Part shown: positions 1 to 5,050 of the stretch, piece by piece
Position numbering within the stretch: the stretch's first letter is position 1
Layout of the letters: every line of letters starts with the position of its first letter
Source of the DNA: an uncultured Acidobacteriota bacterium
GTDB lineage: Bacteria > Acidobacteriota > Vicinamibacteria > Vicinamibacterales > UBA8438
Assembly (NCBI GenBank): GCA_913043805.1
Contig: CAJWMX010000179.1
Coordinates: forward strand, 1 to 6,294
Length of the DNA: 6,294 bases
Direction: 5' to 3'
The notes under the pieces: generated by a model
What the model was told of the DNA's origin: nothing
Databases searched by the model: none
Seen by the model: only the letters and a program-made list of their open reading frames with translations
Program-made: the position numbers and the translations under genes

Positions 1-258
1 GAACCGGACCCGGTCGCCAGCTTCGAGCCGGATCGTCGGGTTGGGACCGGTCTCGCCGTCGAGATAGAACGCCATGTCACGAGTGACGAACGTGATCTCC
101 CGCACGGCGGGTGTACTGGTGGCCGCCAGGGGCAGAAGGAGGAAGAGCCCCACGAACACCAGGGCCATGGCGGCCAGGGCCGCGACGGCGCCCTGTGAGC
201 CGTTCCAACCATCCGCTCGAGCTGACCGATTCTCTCGCCAGCCGTCTCGACGCATCAT
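1..258 (-). CDS. Membrane-anchored cupredoxin-like protein (partial, C-terminus off the left edge)
   Basis: An open frame runs from tandem ATG codons (258 and 255) to the window edge, giving 86 residues with no stop. A GAGGA ribosome-binding motif lies about 6 nt upstream. Residues 1-22 are charged with several Arg, residues 23-46 form one hydrophobic segment (signal peptide or anchor), and the exported part has the pattern EITFVTRDMAFYL...NPTIRLEAGDRVRF. That pattern resembles the first strands of plastocyanin/azurin-like cupredoxins, where an xAGDxVxF turn precedes the first copper histidine. The copper ligands themselves would lie beyond the edge and are not seen. It is the third gene of the operon, 43 nt after the ZIP gene. 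The probable role is a periplasmic or cell-surface copper or electron-transfer partner of the multicopper oxidase. The cupredoxin call is moderately sure; the role is inferred. Confidence 0.7.
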   Translation of the reverse strand, partial: MMRRDGWRENRSARADGWNGSQGAVAALAAMALVFVGLFLLLPLAATSTPAVREITFVTRDMAFYLDGETGPNPTIRLEAGDRVRF

Positions 259-301
259 CGTCTGTCCTCGGTCTCCAGGATCACCATCGACAAGTCGTTC
301 C

Positions 302-1501
302 TCATCCGACGATGAGCCCGGTCACATACATCACGGCCACCCCGGCGAGCAGCCCAGTGGCGACCGGCGTGGTAGCCAGATGCCGGCCCAACGGCTGCTC
401 ACCCGCCGTTTGCCGGATCAACTGCCCGATCACCTGGGCGATGGCGCCCGCCCCGAGGGCGAGGCAGACCACCGACCAGATCGGCGAATAGACTAGACCG
501 CCGATCCAGGCGCCCAGGATGGTAGGAGCGCCACCCAGCATGCCCAACCGGACGAGCTGTCCGAGGCGGACGCGAGTCCGGGCCAGCGGCGCCACGATGG
601 CAAGCCCCTCGGTGGTGTTGTGCAGGGTGAACCCGACGATGAGCACCGTGCCCAGCGCCGCTTCTCCCAGGGCGAACGCGGCACCGATCGCCAGCCCTTC
701 ACCGAAGTTGTGCAGCCCGATGCCGGTGGCGATCAACACGGCCAGCACCCACCCGCGTCGCCCGGCCTCTGGAACTCCCTGTCGGGTCCGCAGCCACATT
801 CCCACCATCTCCAGGCCGAGGAAGGCGGCGCCGGCCACGGTGAGGAACAACGCCACGGCCTGAAACGACCCGGGGGCCAGGGCGGCCGCTTCGAGCCCGT
901 CGTGGCCGGCCTCGATCAGGAGGAACAGCAACAGACCGATGGTCAGGGCGAGGATGAAGTCGAGTCCCCGCTTCTCCATCCGTCCCACCATCGGCAGCCA
1001 GAGCAGCCCGATGGCCACCGGAATCACCCCGACGTAGATCCCGATCAGGGCGAACACCGCGAAGAACCGGGCATCGGGACGCGGAGTCTCCACGGCCACC
1101 GCGACTTCGTGATCGAACGTCACGCCGGTGGAGGTCACGATCCGCACCACGTGCGCGTCGCCGCTGACCCACGGATAGGGAATGGTGAGGGTGGTCTGTC
1201 CCAGATGCGCGAGCGTCGTCGCCGGCTCGGCCGTGAACGACCAGTAGGCGTCGTCGACCTGCACCTGGGCGATGGTGACCGTATCCGGGCCGTCGTTGAG
1301 CACCGTCGCCACGATCCCATCGGGACCAAGCGCCACGCGCTGGAACGCGAGCTCCTCAACCGGTGGAAAGTCCTCGCCTCGCACCGCGTCGGCCGGCCCG
1401 TTCCAGTAGATCAGACCGAGCAGCCCGGCCAGCAGCACGAGCGGCAGGATGGCGCGGCCCCATGCGAAGCCGGCTCCACTCGAAGTCGGCGTGTCAGTCA
1501 C
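302..1501 (-). CDS. ZIP-family divalent metal transporter with an extracytoplasmic N-terminal domain
   Basis: A 399-residue integral membrane protein that should move divalent metal (Zn, Fe or Mn) across the inner membrane. Residues 17-34 form a first membrane segment. Residues 40-143 are a beta-rich soluble region (for example ATVLNDGPDTVTIAQVQV), followed by about eight hydrophobic helices from 147 to 398. The ZIP signatures are present in altered form: HNFGEG at 264-269 and HNTTEG at 294-299, where classical family members have HNFPEG and HNIPEG. The metal-binding His, Asn and Glu are kept, and H200 in EAGHDGLE may be a further site. The start is GTG at 1501; it overlaps the stop of the oxidase gene by 8 nt and has AGGAG about 10 nt upstream, so translation is probably coupled. 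The extra domain makes it longer than common ZIPs of about 250-310 residues. The family is secure; the metal is not known. Confidence 0.88.
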   Translation of the reverse strand: MTDTPTSSGAGFAWGRAILPLVLLAGLLGLIYWNGPADAVRGEDFPPVEELAFQRVALGPDGIVATVLNDGPDTVTIAQVQVDDAYWSFTAEPATTLAHLGQTTLTIPYPWVSGDAHVVRIVTSTGVTFDHEVAVAVETPRPDARFFAVFALIGIYVGVIPVAIGLLWLPMVGRMEKRGLDFILALTIGLLLFLLIEAGHDGLEAAALAPGSFQAVALFLTVAGAAFLGLEMVGMWLRTRQGVPEAGRRGWVLAVLIATGIGLHNFGEGLAIGAAFALGEAALGTVLIVGFTLHNTTEGLAIVAPLARTRVRLGQLVRLGMLGGAPTILGAWIGGLVYSPIWSVVCLALGAGAIAQVIGQLIRQTAGEQPLGRHLATTPVATGLLAGVAVMYVTGLIVG

Positions 1502-2594
1502 CGCTCGAGCGCTCCTCGGCCCGGAACAGCCCCATCCACCCCAGCTCGGCGAACTCGCTCTGGTGGGCGTGGAACATGAAATCGCCGGGATAGCGGAACG
1601 TGGTCTCCAGAATGGCCCGTTCGCCCTGACACAACATGATCGTGTCGGTGGTCTCGGTCGGCGTCAGCGTGGTCCCGGTCCGGGAGACGTCGAAGAACAT
1701 CGCGTGGAGGTGGAAGCTGTTGATGAGGTCGAACTCGGTGAGGTTGACGACATACATCCGCACCCGCTCGCCCACGCGCACCCTGATCGGATCGTGCATG
1801 TAGAAGCTGGCCGCGGTGTTGACCGCATAGACCTCGTTCTCGGCATCGAAGTTGGTGTCGAACGCGTTGAGCACCATCACCATCTCGTCCGCCGGGGGAC
1901 GTGGCGTCTCATCCGGCGGGTCGACGATGAAGGCGCCGTAGAGGCCCTTGTGAACGTGGCGCTTCAGCGGGTTGGCGTGGCAGTGATACAGGTGGACGCC
2001 GAACGGCTCGGCATCGAACTCATACAGGAAGCTGTCGCCCGGCATGACCTGATGAGCCGGCAGTGCCCCGTCCATCTCCGGCGTGTGCCAGCCGTGGAAA
2101 TGGATGGTGTGCGGGTGAGAGCCCTGATTGACGAAGTTGATCCGGATCCGGTCGCCGGCCGTGGCGCGAATCGTGGGCCCCGGCACCTGACCGTTATAGG
2201 TCCAGGCGGGAAAGAACACGCCCGGAGCGATCTCGATCTCGCGATCGACGGCAAACAGCTCGTACTCGCGAAGCAGCGTGCCGTCCGAGCGCGGCGTCTC
2301 CCGGTAGAAGCGAGACCGCTCGTCAGCAGGCAGATCGGAGAAGTTCCAGGATCGCAGGAACGCGGTGGGGTCGAACGACTCGGTTGAGACCCGGCCGACC
2401 GGTCCCATCGCGTTACCCAGGTGGTCTGGACCCGGTCCTTCGGGTCCCGCCTGACCGCCAGCGACCCCGCGGGAGGCCAAGGCGACGCCCCCGGTGAGGG
2501 AACCGAGACCGGCCGCACGTATCCAGGCGCGTCGTGACCACCGCCTTTTTTGGGCCTCTCCCTGGTTCTGCATTTGAGTCGTTGACAGTTTCAT
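1494..2594 (-). CDS. Two-domain multicopper oxidase (type C-like), Tat-exported
   Basis: A 366-residue oxidase that should couple one-electron oxidation of a substrate (metal ion or phenolic) to O2 reduction outside the cytoplasm. The N-terminus has a twin-arginine motif SRRAWIR (20-26), a hydrophobic stretch and a small-residue cleavage region near 45-50. Domain 1 has HPHTIHFHGWH (160-170) and HCH (204-206) with a further His at 213; domain 2 has HLH (295-297) and HAH (342-344). Four HxH pairs suffice for a trinuclear copper site built between subunits. The only blue-copper Cys is C205 in domain 1, because domain 2 has Ala (A343) in the matching HAH. This is the type C arrangement of two-domain oxidases. 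By alignment with nitrite reductase, the type 1 ligands are H162, C205 and H213, with Leu218 at the axial Met position. It is the first gene of the operon with the ZIP and cupredoxin genes. Ferroxidase or Mn oxidase activity is only inferred from context. Confidence 0.92.
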   Translation of the reverse strand: MKLSTTQMQNQGEAQKRRWSRRAWIRAAGLGSLTGGVALASRGVAGGQAGPEGPGPDHLGNAMGPVGRVSTESFDPTAFLRSWNFSDLPADERSRFYRETPRSDGTLLREYELFAVDREIEIAPGVFFPAWTYNGQVPGPTIRATAGDRIRINFVNQGSHPHTIHFHGWHTPEMDGALPAHQVMPGDSFLYEFDAEPFGVHLYHCHANPLKRHVHKGLYGAFIVDPPDETPRPPADEMVMVLNAFDTNFDAENEVYAVNTAASFYMHDPIRVRVGERVRMYVVNLTEFDLINSFHLHAMFFDVSRTGTTLTPTETTDTIMLCQGERAILETTFRYPGDFMFHAHQSEFAELGWMGLFRAEERSSGD

Positions 2595-2610
2595 TTTGAG
2601 AACTCAAAAT
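2582..2610 (+). promoter_or_regulatory. Candidate promoter of the DtxR-family regulator gene
   Basis: On the plus strand a perfect TTGACA (2582-2587) lies 17 nt before CAAAAT (2605-2610), a 4/6 match to the -10 consensus. This would give a leader of about 40 nt before the regulator start. It overlaps the opposing oxidase promoter and contains the 18-bp palindrome, which suggests autoregulation. The -35 box lies inside the first codons of the oxidase gene. The -10 box is weak, so this call is less certain than the opposing promoter. Confidence 0.45.
2593..2610. promoter_or_regulatory. Perfect 18-bp palindrome, candidate operator of the DtxR-family regulator
   Basis: ATTTTGAGAACTCAAAAT is a perfect inverted repeat with 8-bp arms and a 2-bp centre, lying in the 62-nt gap between the divergent oxidase and regulator genes. 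It includes the first two bases of the oxidase ATG, touches the -10 box of the oxidase promoter, and covers the spacer end and -10 box of the regulator promoter. A bound dimer there would block both. DtxR-family proteins bind palindromes of about this size, so the adjacent regulator is the obvious candidate. The sequence is not the classical DtxR/IdeR box (TTAGGTTAG half-site). The palindrome is seen directly; its binding partner is inferred. Confidence 0.65.
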
Positions 2611-2637
2611 ATAGGGCGAACAGTCTAGACATGTCAA
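2608..2637 (-). promoter_or_regulatory. Sigma-70-type promoter of the oxidase-ZIP-cupredoxin operon
   Basis: Reading the minus strand, a perfect TTGACA (2637-2632) is followed after 18 nt by TATATT (2613-2608), a 5/6 match to the -10 consensus. A transcript starting 6-7 nt beyond the -10 box would have a leader of only about 8-10 nt before the oxidase ATG at 2594, and no Shine-Dalgarno motif precedes that ATG. The short AT-rich patch stands out in a GC-rich region. The start site is predicted, not measured. Confidence 0.6.
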
Positions 2638-2656
2638 ACTTCGGTCGGACCGCGCC

Positions 2657-3331
2657 GTGATGCTCCCTTCCAGCACCGTCGAGAACTACCTCAAGGCTCT
2701 GTATCAGGCGCAGGTCGCGCTCGAGGACGAGAAAGCGCTGGTGCCGATGGGGCAGCTGGCGAACGCGGTGGGAGTGGCGCCGGGGACGGCCACCACCATG
2801 GTCAAGGCGCTGGCCGAATCCGGGCTGGTGGAGTACGAGCCGTATCTGGGGGTCAGGCTCTCAACGGCGGGCGCCAAGCTGGCGGCCATGGTCCTGCGGC
2901 GGCATCGCCTCATCGAACAGTTTCTGGTCGAGATCATGGGGATGAGCTGGACGGAGGTGCACGAGGACGCCGAGCAGCTCGAACACGTCGTCTCGGACCG
3001 CCTGATCGAGCGGATGGACGCGATGTTGGGACACCCCTCGGTCGACCCGCATGGCGATCCGATCCCGACCGCGGACGGAGACATCGCGCCCCACCGCTAC
3101 CACTCGCTGCTGACCTGTCCGCTTCACACGGAAGTGACGGTCACGCGGGTGGCCGACCAGGACGCGAGCTTCCTGCGGTTCCTGGAGGCGCAACGGCTCA
3201 AGCCGGGTCAGTCGCTGGAGGTCGAGGCGCGGGATTCGGCCGCCGACAGCGTGCAGCTGCTGACCGAGGGACAACGGAGTATCACCATCGGCACGAAGGC
3301 GGCGTCGAAAGTACTGATAGAAGTCGCCTGA
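2657..3331 (+). CDS. DtxR/MntR-family metal-dependent transcriptional repressor
   Basis: 224 residues from GTG 2657; the ATG at 2660 is an equally likely start and neither has a strong ribosome site. It should bind DNA when charged with Fe(II) or Mn(II) and repress metal genes. Residues 5-72 form the winged helix (STVENYLKALY, then a recognition region around 39-52). Residues 73-137 are the dimerisation domain with RRHRLIEQFL and VHEDAEQLEHVVSD. Residues 145-224 form an SH3-like/FeoA-type C-terminal domain. Aligned by motif to DtxR, the ligands H83, E87, H102, E109 and H110 are kept, the DtxR Cys102 position is Glu (E106, as in MntR), and the Met10 position is Asn (N10). It is divergent from the oxidase operon and faces a shared palindrome, so it probably controls that operon and itself. 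The family call is secure; the metal is unknown. Confidence 0.9.
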   Translation: MMLPSSTVENYLKALYQAQVALEDEKALVPMGQLANAVGVAPGTATTMVKALAESGLVEYEPYLGVRLSTAGAKLAAMVLRRHRLIEQFLVEIMGMSWTEVHEDAEQLEHVVSDRLIERMDAMLGHPSVDPHGDPIPTADGDIAPHRYHSLLTCPLHTEVTVTRVADQDASFLRFLEAQRLKPGQSLEVEARDSAADSVQLLTEGQRSITIGTKAASKVLIEVA

Positions 3332-3367
3332 CGCGCAGCCGGCGGTTGGGGCGGAACCCATGACCCT

Positions 3368-3432
3368 CTAGCAGCCCGTGGTGAAAGCCTCGCTGCCTTC
3401 GAACGGCGCGGGGTTTCACCACGGACTGCTAG
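3368..3432. repeat. Long imperfect inverted repeat, possible REP/MITE-like element or bidirectional terminator
   Basis: Arms CTAGCAGCCCGTGGTGAAA (3368-3386) and 3414-3432 are complementary over 19 bp with one mismatch (3375 against 3425), separated by 27 nt. The loop can pair further: CGC, one extra T, GCC against GGCGCG around TTCGAAC. Both ends are CTAG, and the right end includes the TAG stop of the QueD gene. It lies between convergent genes, where a two-way terminator would be expected, but neither side has a clear T-tract. A mobile REP-like or MITE-like repeat is an alternative that this window cannot test. Confidence 0.75.
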
Positions 3433-3830
3433 GCTCGGTAGGTGGCCGACGAGGTGGGCGTTTCCCAGACGGTGACGCGGGTCACCGGGAGCCCGACCTT
3501 GCGGGCCTGCCCATAGATCAGTTCGGCCAGGCACTCCGCGGTCGGATTCACGTCGACCACGAACACCGGCTCGCCCATCTCCCGCAACATCTCGACCAGC
3601 GGATCATCCCGGCGCAGGATCATCTTGTGGTCGAGCTCGCGGTCGACCCATCCGCCGATCAACTCCGAGATCTCACGGAAGTCACGCACCATGCCGCGCC
3701 CATCGAGCGCGTCGGCCGACACTTCGATCTCGGCGACGGCATTATGGCCATGAGGGTGTCGGCAATCGCCGTCGTACTCCATCAGGCGATGGCCGTAGCA
3801 GAACGAGATCCGTTTCATCACCGCGTGCAT
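3429..3830 (-). CDS. queD: 6-carboxy-5,6,7,8-tetrahydropterin synthase / PTPS family protein
   Basis: 133 residues from ATG 3830, 13 nt after the stop of the upstream gene, with GGGG just before it; ATG 3818 is an alternative. The family converts dihydroneopterin triphosphate to 6-carboxytetrahydropterin in queuosine/7-deazaguanine synthesis, or to pyruvoyltetrahydropterin in related enzymes. Zinc ligands are H14 (YGHRL) and H27/H29 (CRHPHGH), with the catalytic Cys at C23 at the QueD spacing. The Asp-His pair is D67-H68 (ELDHKM), the NPTAE segment is at 95-99, and the terminal WETPTS contains E123. All expected active-site residues are present, so it should be an active soluble cytoplasmic enzyme. 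No queC, queE or queF is nearby, so the pathway is inferred from the family. The in-frame extension to 3974 lies over the upstream gene in another frame and is not believed. Confidence 0.87.
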   Translation of the reverse strand: MHAVMKRISFCYGHRLMEYDGDCRHPHGHNAVAEIEVSADALDGRGMVRDFREISELIGGWVDRELDHKMILRRDDPLVEMLREMGEPVFVVDVNPTAECLAELIYGQARKVGLPVTRVTVWETPTSSATYRA

Positions 3831-3843
3831 GGCGCCCCAGAGA

Positions 3844-5001
3844 CTACTCGGCGTCTCCCCCACCCTCGGCTCGGGCCCGCGCCTGCCGTTCGAGCTCCGC
3901 GACGAGCTCGTCACGGCGGTGCACGAGCCCACGCCGCGGCCGACGACCATGCTCGGACCCGACCGCGTACTCACAGAAGATCGGGAACGCGATCGTCGTA
4001 TCGCAGTAGGCGACCACGGCGTCGGGCAGCATCCCGGGGTTCACCTTGCCCCAGCTGACCGCCTCCGACGGCGTCGCGCCCGAGAGCCCGCCCCAGACGA
4101 CCTGGTCGGTCGTGATCTGAATGAAGTACTCGTTGCCGCCCTTCGGGATGCCGTAGATCTCCCACAGCGTCGGCTGGCCCTGCAGATAGAAGTTCTTTGG
4201 CGAGCCGCCTCCCAGGATCACGCAGCCATTCCTGGTTCCGGAGAGGATGATCGCCGCCACCTCGTTGACGTCCCGGCTGGGGTCGATGACGCATCCGCCA
4301 CCCTCGCCCAGGAGCGACTGCCAAGCGACGTTCATGCCAATGGAGGAGTCTCCCGGCGATGAGGTGTAGATGGGGACACCTGCCGCCGACGCCGCAGCCA
4401 CCAGGGAATGCGACTCACAACCTGGATGTCGATCCCGCAGGTCCTCGCCGAGCGCCTGATGGAGGGAGGCGGACGCCACCGGCCCCTCGAGTCCGCTCCG
4501 CGCCAGGAAGTCCCGGACATAGGCGTCGGTCTCGAGCAGCACGTCTGCCGGGAAGAGGACGTCATAGATGCGAATCACCCCGTCCTCATGGAGCTCGACG
4601 TCATCGAGGAACGGTGACCCGCGGTGCAGGGTGAAGTTCAGCGCGTAGTGGAGGTCGTGATAGAGGTTGGCGCCGGTGCTGATCACGAAGTCGACCAGCC
4701 CCCGCTCCATCAGCTCGATGACGCACCCGCCGAGCCCGGCCGGCGTGAGCGCGCCGGCCATGGTCAGCCCGATGGTCACGTCGTTGTCCGGGTCCAGCAT
4801 CTTGTCGCTATAGACCCGACAGGCCTCGGACAGGCGGCCGGCATTGAAGGCCTGAAATCCATCATCGACCAGGCGCCGGATTTCCGGCTGTCCGGTCGGC
4901 CGGTAGTAATTGATGGGCTGTCCCGAGAGGTGACGGCTGGCGCCTGACCGGCCCGACGAAGGGGATGGACGATGGGGCACGGATTCGACGGAGTGTACCA
5001 C
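3844..5001 (-). CDS. Deoxyhypusine synthase-like protein
   Basis: About 385 residues if begun at GTG 5001, or 378 from GTG 4980; neither start has a good ribosome site, and the homologous part begins near HLSGQPINYY. DHS enzymes use NAD and spermidine to transfer an aminobutyl group to a lysine of eIF5A. Bacteria lack eIF5A, so bacterial homologues are thought to act on other acceptors such as polyamines, and the substrate here is unknown. Counting from GTG 5001, motifs in order are STGANLYHD (108-116), the Gly-rich SRDVNEVAA region (242-250), GGGSPKNFYLQ (264-274) and WGGLSGATPSEAVSWGK (303-319). The last Lys (K319, in SWGK) matches the catalytic lysine of human DHS. The C-terminus has a charged, Arg/Glu-rich tail. 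It precedes queD by 13 nt, so co-transcription is likely. The open frame continues to 5253 over the divergent gene, but that part is low-complexity and unlike the family. Confidence 0.85.
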   Translation of the reverse strand: MVHSVESVPHRPSPSSGRSGASRHLSGQPINYYRPTGQPEIRRLVDDGFQAFNAGRLSEACRVYSDKMLDPDNDVTIGLTMAGALTPAGLGGCVIELMERGLVDFVISTGANLYHDLHYALNFTLHRGSPFLDDVELHEDGVIRIYDVLFPADVLLETDAYVRDFLARSGLEGPVASASLHQALGEDLRDRHPGCESHSLVAAASAAGVPIYTSSPGDSSIGMNVAWQSLLGEGGGCVIDPSRDVNEVAAIILSGTRNGCVILGGGSPKNFYLQGQPTLWEIYGIPKGGNEYFIQITTDQVVWGGLSGATPSEAVSWGKVNPGMLPDAVVAYCDTTIAFPIFCEYAVGSEHGRRPRRGLVHRRDELVAELERQARARAEGGGDAE

Positions 5002-5050
5002 TTTTCGACACTGGCTCTTGACAGGAGGTGAGCCCGGGGGGAAGGTACCG

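Noticed and set aside
620..1579. 319-residue plus-strand open frame across the ZIP gene
   Set aside because: Composition (Gln, His, Arg and Gly rich) is typical of a complement shadow, and the opposite strand encodes clear membrane helices.
1449..2387. 312-residue plus-strand open frame across the oxidase and ZIP genes
   Set aside because: It is antisense to the copper motifs of the oxidase and rich in His, Val and Arg from complement codons; no domain seen.
3831..3974. N-terminal extension of the queD frame to ATG 3974 (48 more residues)
   Set aside because: It overlaps the conserved 3' part of the DHS-like gene in another frame, and QueD proteins begin close to the KxxSFxxGHRL segment.
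4975..4991. Sigma-54-type -24/-12 promoter (GGCACGGATTCGA) near the DHS-activator gap
   Set aside because: The GG element is present but the GC of the -12 element is missing at the required spacing.
5018..5046. TTGACA (5018-5023) as a -35 box for the sigma-54 activator gene
   Set aside because: No acceptable -10 hexamer follows at 16-19 nt; the region is G-rich (GAAGGT).
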